Assembly: GCA_965205965.1 (NCBI GenBank)
Contig: CBDBHT010000008.1
Span: 1-64,000, forward strand
Length of the DNA: 64,000 nucleotides
Reading direction: 5' to 3'
Origin: Bin55 sp965205965
GTDB lineage: Bacteria > Pseudomonadota > Gammaproteobacteria > Pseudomonadales > Azotimanducaceae
The translations under genes were made by a program, and so were the position numbers. This document shows, piece by piece, positions 1 through 8,789 of the stretch (its first letter is position 1; the number at the start of each line of letters is the position of its first letter). The notes beneath the pieces are model-generated. The model did no database searches. It saw only the letters and a list, made by a program, of their open reading frames with translations, and was not told where the DNA came from.

Positions 1-311
1 GTTGTTACGTAACTACATACTACAGGTGCATATTTTGCCAGAATTCAAGTGCCATTTCTCTTGCAATATATGAGGACGTCAATTTCAGTTATGTGTACGT
101 GTACGTGAACGGTACTTTATAGATCAACACGCATATTTTGTTTTACTAGCATGACCACTATCCATCATCGCGTATGGTGATCGGCTCAGAGAGCAGCCGG
201 TCTACTTGATGTGGTTTGCTTTGAAACTCGAAATGCTTGACATCGTATGCGAACGCAAATTCAAGGGATTTATATACTGGATACCGTCCTCTTCATGACG
301 AGTCGACGCAT

Positions 312-343
312 AAAAAAAGAGCCGGCTCAACCGGCTCTTTTTT
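312..343. terminator. Rho-independent terminator, probably bidirectional
   Basis: A perfect stem (GAGCCGG paired with CCGGCTC around a short CTCAA loop) is flanked by A6-7 on the left and T6 on the right, so it can end transcripts from either strand. It lies immediately after a minus-strand stop codon at about 345-347, which suggests it served the decayed minus-strand gene described next. Confidence 0.8.
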
Positions 344-344
344 A

Positions 345-593
345 GTCGCAGTAACCTTCGTTGGCCTGAAGGTACTCGTCGATGATAATCGTCGGGGAGC
401 TCCTCAATGGAGTTCATGATGACTCTGTCCTCTCCTCTATGAATCCATCCGATGATGTTCTCTCCCGACCGGATGAGGGTTTCATCTCGTAGGAACGACA
501 GATAGGTCCCGAGAAGGTCGCTATCGTCGACGAAGAGGAAGACGCGAAGAATATGGGAACCTCCATGTATTACTGTTTTGACGCATCACGCTC
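345..593 (-). pseudogene. Decayed 3' end of an unrecognised minus-strand gene
   Basis: Reading the minus strand, one frame stays open from about 593 down to about 400 (it includes VDDSDLLGTYLSFLRDE) without a good start. Another frame ends in IIDEYLQANEGYCD and a TAA, directly followed by a strong terminator. Correct terminator placement behind a stop argues for a real gene end joined by a frameshift to upstream sequence. I do not recognise the family, and the upstream part runs into a MITE. Confidence 0.3.
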
Positions 594-665
594 GATATAA
601 GCGTATGGTCTTTAATCATGTAAGGATGGTCCACCTCCGCTTGCTTCGAGTAAATGGAGGTGTCC
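556..665. repeat. MITE-1 copy (degenerate)
   Basis: This is a 110-bp element with the family's terminal inverted repeats (left GGAACCTCCATGTATT, right TAAATGGAGGTGTCC). It shares internal sequence with the copies at 17167-17280 and 24771-24868. It contains no open frame. The 160 bases after it hold nothing I can identify. Confidence 0.7.
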
Positions 666-825
666 TATGCTGCTTGCCATTCGCGCCGTAGATGCCGGCC
701 GAGCGTAATTGTTTCGTGACGTTTATCTGGATCTCGTCTAATAGCCATCAATGCCAGACCGCCTGAATATGGGGAGTATCAAAATTTTTTATTGCATTCG
801 AACATAGGCATGGTGCCTCCTATCT

Positions 826-1125
826 TTTCCGTCTCGCCCGGATCACGTAGCCGCTCGAAGCCTGGAACCGATCCGGAAAGTGAATCGCGAATTCCCGTTT
901 CGCCGTACTCCAGTAACTACCGGGTTTCTTCCGCTTACTTCGCTGATCTCCCGAAGTGCTAGGTAGATCAATTTGCCGCCGACCGCGGGCCCGTGAGGTG
1001 ACTCCGTAACTTCACCGCTCGCCAGATCACGCCGTTTAGACTCACGATCGTATTGATCGTGTAGATCGCCTTACGGATCGGTGCCGATAAAGACGAAGGA
1101 CGGGACCACCCGGCTCCACGCCGAA
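826..1125 (-). pseudogene. IS256-family transposase, C-terminal remnant
   Basis: Minus-strand translation in pieces gives RKAIYTINTIVSLN, then KLIYLALREIS, then YWSTAKREFAIHFPDRFQ. These correspond, in order, to the conserved C-terminal region of IS256 (Mutator-like) transposases: the 'RK-IYTTNAIESLN' block, 'LIYLALR' and 'W---L--FAI-F-DR'. The pieces lie in different frames, with a TGA between the first two, so the gene is dead. Only about the last 100 residues remain. No inverted repeat was recognised. Confidence 0.7.
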
Positions 1126-1128
1126 CGC

Positions 1129-1200
1129 CAGCTGGAAACCTCTATTAACTACAGGCACCTATTCTTCGAAATAAATAACTCTTGAATATCATATGGTTAT
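1129..1200. repeat. MITE-1 fragment
   Basis: The segment starts GGAAACCTCTATTAAC, as in other MITE-1 copies, and continues with the AAATAAATAACTCTTGAATATCAT interior in degenerate form. It is cut off where the right end of an ISNCY copy begins at 1204. The far inverted repeat is missing. Confidence 0.6.
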
Positions 1201-1203
1201 AAT

Positions 1204-1860
1204 AGTGTCTGCGAGAAAACCCCATTTTACGACGGGTTTAAGTCACTTGATGGTATTCGCCTCTCAGGGAATCATGCTGATTTAGGAGATTTACGACGGA
1301 TCATCCGTCCACCGGGGCTCCGAAAGTACGGATGATGTTCTCTTGCTCGCTTTCGGGGCGTGCGGGGTCCGTCCCGAGAGACGGGAAGGATGGATGTTGA
1401 GGATGGGGACGGCTAGGTCACCAAACGATAGGGTGGTGCGTACGTGTGCGATAGTAGCACCGCGCCGCCCGTTGCTGCAGCAAGCGCACGATCCGATGCA
1501 GGTTGGCTGCGATGATCGAGATACCCACGGTGCGTTCGAAGCCTTCCCGGCCATGCGTGTGCACCCGGTCCAAGCCATGACTTTCCAACGCATGGATCGC
1601 CGATTCCACGCCCGGCAGTCTGCACTGTAGAAGAATCTGACACATTTTTAGGATGAATACTTTATAAATAATTTAGAATAGATATTTTAGGTTATTCTTC
1701 CTACTAAAGAGCATTCCTACGTTTCTACGGCGCGGACTGCCGGATGCCGCCGGCGTCGCGCCACGAACGATGCTTCACCTTCCCGGGCAACGCGACGTGC
1801 TCCAGCATCGTGGCCAGTTGCTGTGGAACAACCCCCGGTCGAAACTGCATCCGCGCACCG
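1204..1860 (-). pseudogene. ISNCY-family element, right-end fragment (minus orientation)
   Basis: From 1204 (AGTGTCTGCGAGAAAACCCC) the sequence is the reverse complement of the right end of the intact ISNCY element at 37747-39568. It includes the 3' non-coding tail and the coding region for the transposase C-terminus. Homology continues past an inserted MITE-2 (1616-1739) to about 1855, where the codons for the RGCSFDRGFHS region are recognisable, and then stops. The N-terminal two thirds of the transposase are absent. The 150 bases from 1861 to 2010 are G+C-rich and I cannot assign them. Confidence 0.75.
1616..1739. repeat. MITE-2 inserted in the ISNCY fragment
   Basis: The ends are CAGTCTGCACTGTAGAA and TTCTACGGCGCGGACTG. 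The flanking CCGG is present at both 1612-1615 and 1740-1743, a 4-bp target duplication. Removing the element and one CCGG rejoins the ISNCY coding sequence as found in the intact copy. The interior (TTTTTAGGATGAATA near the left, CCTACTAAAGAGCATTCCTA near the right) is shared with the copies at 25213 and 41001. Confidence 0.8.
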
Positions 1861-2011
1861 GAGGAGATCCTGCGAGCTCCTCCCCCACGCTCTCCTGCGC
1901 CGCCCAATCCTCGCAAAAGCCCTCGATTCCGGACAGAAACCACCTCCAACTACGCACCGAACCGACTTCCATCGCCCGTACACTCGCTCGCTGGAAATTT
2001 CTGGAATGGAA

Positions 2012-3267
2012 CTAGTAGTCTAACTAGTTTTAATTTTTGGGTATAGATTCTTCAGTTTGGTGCGCGCGTCGTCGACGCTGAGCTGCCAGTCGACCCCGGT
2101 CTGTTCGCGATTGCGCTCCTCGGCCCATGCCGCCGTTTCCGACGTGACTAAAGTGCTGCTCTCGATCCGGCGATCCAGGCACTGGCGGTGCAACGCACTG
2201 AACTCCAGTTCCGCAACGTTCAGCCAGCTCCCGTGTTTCGGCGTGTGCACCAAGTGGATGCGGTCGTTCAGCCGACTGGCTTCGGCCGCCGGCCGCCGGG
2301 AACGCGGCGTAGAACGAGTCACCGCTGTGGGTGTTCAAGTTGTCGCACACCAGCGTGATGCTTTCCGCATCCCGGGAACGCGGCAGATTCGCCAGCGCGC
2401 ACTTGCTGCGCCCAATCCAACGTCGTACGCCGTTTGGTGACAGCCACCGTCCACCAGCCGGATAAGCGGCTCGCCGAACATCCACACCGTGCATTCTCCC
2501 CGGTGGAGGTAGTGGGCGTCGTACTTCTCCGGCGATCCGGGGCGTACCGGTAACTTCCCGCGGACTTCCGCCACGAGCTGCTTGCTCATCTCGTCCATGC
2601 ACACCACCGGATGCCGCGGGTCGTACGGCCGCCGGTATACCTTGAGCACCCGCTCCATGCCGGCCACGAAATGATGGCTTTGCTTCTTCGGAATGCACCA
2701 CATTTCCCGCCGCCATGGTTTCAATTCGTTTTTTTTAACGCCTTCCGCACGGTCTCCCCGCAAATCGATTCGACCACTTCAAGTCGCACCAGCTCTTCCG
2801 CCAGCAACTTAACGGTCCACCGAACGCGGGCCTCCCTTCCGGTGGAACCGAACAGGCCACCTGAACCAGACGCGCTTCCTTCTCCCCGTCCAACTTCTTC
2901 GGCACCGGAGGCAACGGCCGAGGCCTGCGCTCCAGAGCCTTCATCGGACCCTGCTCCACCGCCCGCCGACGCACGTGCTGGCAGGTCCGCTCCGTCACCC
3001 CCAGCGGGGGGCCGCATCCACCCACCTGCATGTCCGTCAGTGCCGGGCCAGCACTCCCTGATCCAGGGCCAGCAGAATTCGTGCACGCTACAGCTTCGTC
3101 GCCGACACCGCACGACGCGTGCTCGACTTCAGCACCGCTTCCAACTCATCCCGCTCATCCTAAGCTAACTCCACCATGTATTGCTTCGGCATCTGATCCT
3201 CCTGATCCCAGAACCTCTTCCAGTCCAGCATTATAAACACGTATTATTAGAATTGGTAGCCTGCTAG
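2012..3267 (-). mobile_element. IS630-family element (dead), minus strand
   Basis: The element runs between CTAGTAG (2012) and CTGCTAG (ending 3267). Its transposase is on the minus strand in at least three frames. Blocks recognised in order are: a helix-turn-helix N-terminus starting near 3192 after a GGAGG site; RWTVKLLAEELVRLEVVES; WCIPKKQSHHFVAGMERVL; VVCMDEMSKQLVAEVR with the first catalytic Asp; a DNLNTHS block with the second Asp; and VHTPKHGSWLNVAELE with the final Glu. Order and spacing match IS630 (Tc1/mariner-like DDE) transposases of about 340 residues. Frameshifts near 2720-2760 and 2320-2340, plus stops in the N-terminal part, mean it cannot make a full protein. Confidence 0.8.
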
Positions 3268-3367
3268 ATGATTGTGCCGCACCCCCCACAAGGAACCGTT
3301 TTCGGATCCGGCCACCACGACAACTCCAGTGGCAAATTGACTCATCGCGTGTCGAAATGCAGCAGTA

Positions 3368-3784
3368 TCAAGTGAGATCTTCAACTCGCCCTTGCACCAT
3401 GAAGTGCCCCATAGATTCGACGATCAGCAAATCGTTGTCTTGGCGCCGGACTTGTCCCTCAAGTACAGCAAGCGTACCGCGACGACGAGCTAAGCGGCTT
3501 TCTAATCGCGTCGGAATACCTATAGGTAAAGGATTTTTAAAACGTACGTCAGCTCGAGCCGTTACGCAAACCTTCCCGTGCAGGAATAGCCAGTTCGCCA
3601 TCACATCGTCGAGAAGACAAAAGAGAATGCCGCCATGCGTGATGCCGTCATAGCCCATGTACGTTTCGGTTGGCGTCCACTCGGAACGACAAACTTCACC
3701 TTCTAGTCGAAAACGTATATTGAGACCGTTTTCGTTACCCGGTCCGCAGACGAAACAACGATTAGCGTTCGTATCGAGGCCCAA
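3368..3784 (-). CDS. Hotdog-fold thioesterase (PaaI/YiiD-like)
   Basis: This is a small acyl-CoA thioesterase-like protein of about 138 residues. The N-terminal part has CFVCGPGNENGLN, a pattern typical of PaaI-family proteins. It is followed by the hotdog helix signature DGITHGGILFCLLDDVMANW, where the Asp and neighbouring residues form the usual active site, and then beta strands ending near MGHFMVQGR. The frame can also start at a GTG at 3814, but a perfect AGGAGG lies six bases before a TTG at 3784, so I prefer the TTG. It is divergent from the NUDIX gene, with only about 40 bases between starts. The substrate cannot be told from sequence. The family call is confident and the physiological role is open. 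Confidence 0.8.
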   Translation of the reverse strand: MGLDTNANRCFVCGPGNENGLNIRFRLEGEVCRSEWTPTETYMGYDGITHGGILFCLLDDVMANWLFLHGKVCVTARADVRFKNPLPIGIPTRLESRLARRRGTLAVLEGQVRRQDNDLLIVESMGHFMVQGRVEDLT

Positions 3785-3824
3785 TGCATGCCTCCTCAAA
3801 GTGACGGAACGCACAAGTTATCAT

Positions 3825-4445
3825 ATGCACGTGTTTCAAGTATCAGACATTTGTCAAAGGCTTGCTCAATACAGGCCCAAACGGTATCCAATGCGCCCTT
3901 ATACGCGACAAGCCGCGGTGGCTGTCATAGTTCGAGATCGTTTTGACGGAACTGGCTCCGATATCCTATTTATTAAACGAGCTACGGTTGCTGGTGATCC
4001 CTGGTCGGGACAAATGGCGTTTCCTGGTGGACACCGCGATAGTACCGACGATAACTTGAGATCCGTCGCGATGCGTGAAACACTCGAGGAAACCAGTTTG
4101 GTGCTAAAAGACAGTGAATTCTTGGGTGAGCTATCGCACCGACGTCCATGGACGCGGGGGCCGGATTCTGAGATGATCGTAGCTCCATTTGTTTTTGGAA
4201 TTAATGAATGCCCACGATTGCACCCTAATCACGAAGTCGCTAAATTGGTTTGGGGTTCCGTTCCAGATATGTACGACGGATCATTCCACGACACGGAGGA
4301 GCAAATAATTAATGGCGTTCCAGTAACTTTTAATGGATATCGTCTTCAAGATCGACACTTTGTATGGGGGTTGACGTACCGAACTCTCCAGACTTTATTC
4401 AAGATACTCGACTCCAACTACGTGGTTCGCGACGTTTTAGCCTAA
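3825..4445 (+). CDS. NUDIX hydrolase (CoA pyrophosphatase-like)
   Basis: About 206 residues from the ATG at 3825. The central region reads FPGGHRDSTDDNLRSVAMRE followed by TLEETSL, a NUDIX box in which the REU-x-EE core that binds the metal is intact. The box departs from consensus at its first Glu (Asp/Thr region) and has Thr where Gly usually follows the EE pair. The 'FPGG' entry and a preceding WSGQMAF segment resemble the NudL/YeaB CoA diphosphatase group, which cleaves CoA to phosphopantetheine and 3',5'-ADP. That sub-assignment is inference. The frame is open upstream to 3657, but that part overlaps the divergent thioesterase gene. The 255 bases after it hold no recognisable gene. Confidence 0.8.
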   Translation: MHVFQVSDICQRLAQYRPKRYPMRPYTRQAAVAVIVRDRFDGTGSDILFIKRATVAGDPWSGQMAFPGGHRDSTDDNLRSVAMRETLEETSLVLKDSEFLGELSHRRPWTRGPDSEMIVAPFVFGINECPRLHPNHEVAKLVWGSVPDMYDGSFHDTEEQIINGVPVTFNGYRLQDRHFVWGLTYRTLQTLFKILDSNYVVRDVLA

Positions 4446-4700
4446 ACGATAGCGTTTCCTAAACCCATTTTGCTACGTATTGAGAACACCAGATCCAAAA
4501 CACCGTTCTGTATATACACTGGTAATACGTTCCCAAAAGCAATGGAGTTGAGGAAGTGTAGTCTCAGTGTTAAAGGTTTCACTGTATTTCTTGCGTTGCT
4601 GAGCTGACTCATATCCTCAAATGTATTTTTCGTACTTTCAAAATCCGACTCTATGTGGCCAATAGACCATACGGGTGGCTACCGAAATTCAAATTCATTG

Positions 4701-6116
4701 TCAGACGTCCGCCGTTTCAGTATCGGGTGCATAGTCGTAATAATCGGCGATTGCCAACCCTGCTGCTACGCTTGTAAATGGGTCGTACTGCACAATGCGT
4801 CCGCAAAAATATCTGTTGAGCAATTGGTGAACGGCGGGAATTAGAGAAGAACCTCCAGTCCGCAATACAATGTCGACGTCCCGTGGAGTGATTTGTGCTC
4901 GTTGCAGTGCTTCATGAACTCCCGAATCGACACGCGATAATAAATCGCTAACCATCGACTCAAACTCATCTCGCTCAACTATCAGTTCTAAGTCGATCTC
5001 AGGAAGATCTAAGGAGGCGTACTTAGTACTCGACAAATTCGCCTTGGCTTCTTTCAGCGATTGGAAGATCCTGTAGCCGTAGTTGAATCGGACCAGGTCT
5101 CGCAAGCGACGGAATTTCTTGCGCGCCATTGGATTGCCGTGCTCGGCGCAATACTCAATTGCGGACATATATCGGTTTTGATGTAGCAGATAAGTAGTAG
5201 CCCAATTGAGAAGTTTCTCTCGATAGTCGTGAAACGGAAATTCTGTTACTATCGTCCGGTCAACGCCGCGTCGCGCCCAATGTTCACCTTCGCCAAGTTC
5301 AGGAAAAAGTAACGCTTGAAACATCCTCTGGTCAAGATGGTCTCCACCGATAGCTACGCCGTTCGTCGAAAGTACGGAGAATTTCCGACCTCGGTTACGC
5401 AAGACGCAAAAGTCTAGCGTTCCACCACCGAAGTCAACGGTCACTATGTGTATCGCTGCTGGATTGCTGATCTTGTGTATGTACGCGACGGCGGCGGCGA
5501 CCGGTTCAGGAAAGAATCTATGATTCTCAAGACCTGCAAGCGTGTAGGCTTCTCCTAAACGTGAAAGTGCGAGCGAATTGCGATATTTTCCTTCACCTTC
5601 AAATCTGATAGGATGTCCTGCAACTGCAGAGGATATTTCACCAGTTGACCTCTCAACGGTTTTGCGGATGCGGAGTAGTAGAGGAGTGATGAGTGCGACT
5701 GGACGAAAAGGCTGGTCAAACACCATTAGTCGCTTTACATCGGATCTGCCTAGAAGTCTTTTTACGCCGAGAAAAAGGCGTCCTTTCTGGTTAACGTCAA
5801 TGCGAGGTTCGCTATATACGGTTTGTGAAAGAGTTTGAGCTGGATTGCGCGAAGTCGGGCTGCTCCCGCCGGTCATAAGACTTGCCGTACCAAGAATTTC
5901 TGGGGCCAATTCCACGATACGCCCGGTGTTGTCGTCAATATATTGGTCTATCGCCGACTGCCCCGTCTTTTGTTGAAGTTTGCGACTGATGTACGTTGCG
6001 GAAGGCATGATCGGTAAATTTTGTTCCAGTTCCACAAGGTGGACTTGATGGCCGTCAAATGTCGCTGCGACGGAGTTGCTTGTACCAAAATCAATACCGA
6101 TGCCTATTTTTTTCAA
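4701..6116 (-). CDS. Hsp70-family ATPase, YegD-like, lacking substrate domain
   Basis: The protein has 471 residues. The N-terminus GIDFGTSNSVAAT is phosphate-1 of the actin/Hsp70 fold. FPEPVAAAVAYIH at about 202-214 and VDFGGGTLDF at about 227-236 are the connect-1 and phosphate-2 regions, and RTGGSSLIPAVHQLL near the C-terminus is the adenosine motif. It ends soon after the ATPase lobes, without the beta-sandwich substrate-binding domain and lid of DnaK (about 640 residues). This matches the E. coli YegD type, whose function is unclear. It is a single gene with a good methionine start. The 3' neighbour is about 255 bases of non-coding DNA and the 5' neighbour is a MITE-2 copy, so its promoter region has been altered by insertion. 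Confidence 0.85.
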   Translation of the reverse strand: MKKIGIGIDFGTSNSVAATFDGHQVHLVELEQNLPIMPSATYISRKLQQKTGQSAIDQYIDDNTGRIVELAPEILGTASLMTGGSSPTSRNPAQTLSQTVYSEPRIDVNQKGRLFLGVKRLLGRSDVKRLMVFDQPFRPVALITPLLLRIRKTVERSTGEISSAVAGHPIRFEGEGKYRNSLALSRLGEAYTLAGLENHRFFPEPVAAAVAYIHKISNPAAIHIVTVDFGGGTLDFCVLRNRGRKFSVLSTNGVAIGGDHLDQRMFQALLFPELGEGEHWARRGVDRTIVTEFPFHDYREKLLNWATTYLLHQNRYMSAIEYCAEHGNPMARKKFRRLRDLVRFNYGYRIFQSLKEAKANLSSTKYASLDLPEIDLELIVERDEFESMVSDLLSRVDSGVHEALQRAQITPRDVDIVLRTGGSSLIPAVHQLLNRYFCGRIVQYDPFTSVAAGLAIADYYDYAPDTETADV

Positions 6117-6191
6117 TGATGCTCCTTTTGGAAATTTTGTGCCAGTTTTAAAAAAGGATCATTTAACAAAATTCATTCCACTGTAATTTGG

Positions 6192-6340
6192 GAGTCTACG
6201 TAGTAGGAACATGGGAGCACTCTTCAGTAGGACGAATTTCCTGACGTATGTATTCACGAAATACGTAACGTGTCTTTCAAGCCAGTTGCGGATTTGGCTA
6301 CCTTAAAAAAGGTTCTAAAAATTTTCCGTGGCGCAGACTC
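6192..6340. repeat. MITE-2 copy
   Basis: The ends are GAGTCTACGTAGTAGGAAC and CCGTGGCGCAGACTC. The interior shares CAAGCCAGTTGCG and the TTAAAAA..GGTTCTAAAAAT stretch with the 25213 copy. The right flank is CTGG and the left flank TTGG, an imperfect 4-bp duplication. It fills most of the 264-base gap between msrA and the Hsp70-like gene, upstream of the latter. Confidence 0.75.
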
Positions 6341-6380
6341 CTGGGAAGACAGGGAGAGTTGTGAGTTATGGTGTCGTGAA

Positions 6381-7028
6381 CTATGCCTGACCTAATGGTT
6401 CAATTTCGCAAATAACGCCAGTGCCATTAAGTCCGCAATAGCCATTGGGAACCTTGGCGAGATATTGTTGATGGTAATGTTCCGCATAGAAAAATGTCCC
6501 CGTGTCCTCAATCTCAGTGGTCACGTTGCCGTAACCCGCTTCCCGTAATTTCATCTCAAAAGACTCCTTAGATCGTAGCGCAAGTTTTCGCTGTTCATCG
6601 TCGGATACATAGATTACGGAACGATACTGCGTGCCCAGATCATTACCTTGGCGCATGCCCTGCGTGGGGTCATGTCCTTCCCAGAACACCTTGAGTAGCT
6701 CGGGATAGGAAACTATCTTTGGTTGGTAGACAACGAGAATCGCCTCAGCATGTCTTGTTAGTCCAGAACACACTTCCTCGTAAGTCGGGTTGGGAGTGAT
6801 TCCACCCGTATATCCAACGGCTGTGGAATACACTCCGGGCATCTGCCAAAAAATCCGTTCAGCACCCCAGAAGCAACCCATGGCGACAATCATTTGTGCG
6901 GTATCTTTTGGAAAAGGGCTTGTGATCCGATTGCCGTTTACAAAGTGGACTGATGGAACCGGCGTTGGGTCGGAGCGACCATCTAGGCATTCATCGACAG
7001 GCGGTAGATGAATTTTGTGTATGACCAC
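6381..7028 (-). CDS. msrA: Peptide-methionine (S)-S-oxide reductase MsrA
   Basis: Reduces the S-epimer of methionine sulfoxide in proteins using a catalytic cysteine. The 215-residue protein has the diagnostic GCFWG at 51-55 (catalytic Cys52), GYTGG, the block FWEGHDPTQGMRQGNDLGTQ and the YAEHYHQQYLAK motif that lines the substrate pocket. Two further Cys near the C-terminus (GYCGLNGTGVIC) could act as resolving residues, as in E. coli MsrA. The roughly 45-residue N-terminal extension also resembles the E. coli enzyme (212 residues). It is transcribed divergently from the Sel1 lipoprotein gene, with about 70 bases between starts. No MsrB is in the window. Confidence 0.95.
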   Translation of the reverse strand: MVIHKIHLPPVDECLDGRSDPTPVPSVHFVNGNRITSPFPKDTAQMIVAMGCFWGAERIFWQMPGVYSTAVGYTGGITPNPTYEEVCSGLTRHAEAILVVYQPKIVSYPELLKVFWEGHDPTQGMRQGNDLGTQYRSVIYVSDDEQRKLALRSKESFEMKLREAGYGNVTTEIEDTGTFFYAEHYHQQYLAKVPNGYCGLNGTGVICEIEPLGQA

Positions 7029-7098
7029 GATGGCTTCCGAATGAAAGGGAAATATATTTTAGCAGTCTAGGATTAGCGAATCCGCTAAACTTCTAACC

Positions 7099-8772
7099 AT
7101 GAAGACTACCTACGGGCTCCTGATTTTTTTGCTGGCCTTATTCACCACTAGTTGCCAGATTTTTATTCCGCCGATTGCCGACTATGATCAGCTTATCGCT
7201 CATGCGGAACTAGACCCATCAGTTATCTCTACTGCATTGATCAGCCGCGCTTTTTTCGAGAGAGAGGATGCGGGGCAACGACTTACGGAAAGCATTCAAT
7301 ATGAGTACACGCTTGCTAAGCTAATTGAAAACGATCCCCTACGATTGGGACCGCTTACGACGGCTGTACTTGATCGAAATCAACTGAGCTTGATCGGTCA
7401 TGTAGCACGCGGTAGGTTCTACGACTATCTGGAATCTGATTATGCGTTGGTTGATAGAGAATGGACGGAACGGATCATCGCATGGATGACTAGTGAACGT
7501 GCTGGTACTCAAGCAAGTCCATACCGTGCGATGAGTGTTGAAGATGCAAAGCTTTTGCTTCGTACGTGGGGATTTCGAGTCCTAGGCGGTTCCTATTATT
7601 TGAACGCATCTAATACCATGTTTTTCGTCGTGTACGCGGATAAGGGTGGAGATATAACTCAGTGGCATTTTGACTTTAGCGAGTCCAATTGGGCGATACA
7701 AAAACATGCGATTGCATTAAATCCTGAGAACGCCGAAAAATTCGGTGAGCAACGGGATCATTTTTCGATGATGTATCTTGTTGCGTTAGAAGATTCGTTT
7801 GCTGGCATGTTTTTAGGATCTCGCGCTTACGAACAAGAAGATTTTCAAACCGCCGCCGACTACTACCGAAATGCGGCAGGATTGGATAATGCAAGAGCAT
7901 ACTTCTGTCTTGCTCGCGTTAGTGCCGCTCACGCATCGCGTCAAGTCCCGAATACGAGTTATCGCCGCCAACTTCTTTCTCAAATGAGAAACAGTTATGA
8001 GTCTGCGGTAGATGTGGGGTTTGATGATGCAATGTTTGAACTAGCTCAGATTTACTTGTCCGGCTTGTTTTCGAGTGAGGCGTTCCCGCGTGGCATTGGA
8101 TTGCTAGAACGAGCGACGGAGCTGGGTAATGAAAACGCGGCTATTCTGTTAGCTCTACATTATAAAAACGGCCATCTTGTCCCTTTGGACTATGATCGTA
8201 GCGAGGACCTACTTCATCGAGAGGCAAAAAAAGGCAGCAAGAGTGCGCGCTACGAGTATTTCCAGCTGCTGGCGGACCCTGCTTCAGGTAAAGATGTCAA
8301 TGAGACTGCCATTAATTGGCTGCGTGATCTCGCAAAAGATAACGTGCATGCAATGCTCACTATCGGTGCCGTATACGCAAGGGGGGAGTACCTAGAACAA
8401 AACTACCGTCGTGCTGCCGCATGGTACCGTAAGGCTGCGTCTGCCGGAGGCGAAGATCCGGAAATAATCAATGAGATTGCGTGGACGCTAACCGTGTCCG
8501 AACACAAACCATTACGCAATCCTAGATACGCCTTACGGTTGATGGAACGTATGATGAATGGCAACGCAGTAGCACGAAGGTCATCGGTTTATCTTGATAC
8601 ATGGGCCGCGGCGTACGCGGCTATCGGTGACTTTGACAAAGCGGTATCTTTGCAAGAGGAATCTTTGCGGAATGCTGCGGATACACAAGAGACGGAGGCT
8701 GTCACGAACATCCTGAAGGAACACTTAGAAGCGTTCAAACGGCGGACATCCATTATTGATTCAATTCCTTAG
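7099..8772 (+). CDS. Sel1/TPR-repeat lipoprotein
   Basis: The 557-residue protein begins with a classic lipoprotein signal, LLIFLLALFTTSCQ, with Cys19 as the lipidated residue, so it is probably anchored to an envelope membrane. The first 220 residues show no domain I recognise. From about 230 to 470 there are repeated 36-residue-type units (for example FQTAADYYRNAAGLDNARAY, PRGIGLLERATELGNENAA and NYRRAAAWYRKAASAG) characteristic of Sel1-like repeats, followed by TPR-like helices near the end. Such repeats mediate protein contacts. No enzymatic motif is visible. The stop is 17 bases before the selU start, with a GGGAAGGTGAACTGAG stretch as that gene's binding site, so the two are likely cotranscribed. 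Confidence 0.75.
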   Translation: MKTTYGLLIFLLALFTTSCQIFIPPIADYDQLIAHAELDPSVISTALISRAFFEREDAGQRLTESIQYEYTLAKLIENDPLRLGPLTTAVLDRNQLSLIGHVARGRFYDYLESDYALVDREWTERIIAWMTSERAGTQASPYRAMSVEDAKLLLRTWGFRVLGGSYYLNASNTMFFVVYADKGGDITQWHFDFSESNWAIQKHAIALNPENAEKFGEQRDHFSMMYLVALEDSFAGMFLGSRAYEQEDFQTAADYYRNAAGLDNARAYFCLARVSAAHASRQVPNTSYRRQLLSQMRNSYESAVDVGFDDAMFELAQIYLSGLFSSEAFPRGIGLLERATELGNENAAILLALHYKNGHLVPLDYDRSEDLLHREAKKGSKSARYEYFQLLADPASGKDVNETAINWLRDLAKDNVHAMLTIGAVYARGEYLEQNYRRAAAWYRKAASAGGEDPEIINEIAWTLTVSEHKPLRNPRYALRLMERMMNGNAVARRSSVYLDTWAAAYAAIGDFDKAVSLQEESLRNAADTQETEAVTNILKEHLEAFKRRTSIIDSIP

Positions 8773-8789
8773 CGGGAAGGTGAACTGAG

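Noticed and set aside
3657..3824. Long N-terminal extension of the NUDIX protein
   Set aside because: It overlaps the conserved thioesterase coding region on the opposite strand. The ATG at 3825 gives a normal-length protein.
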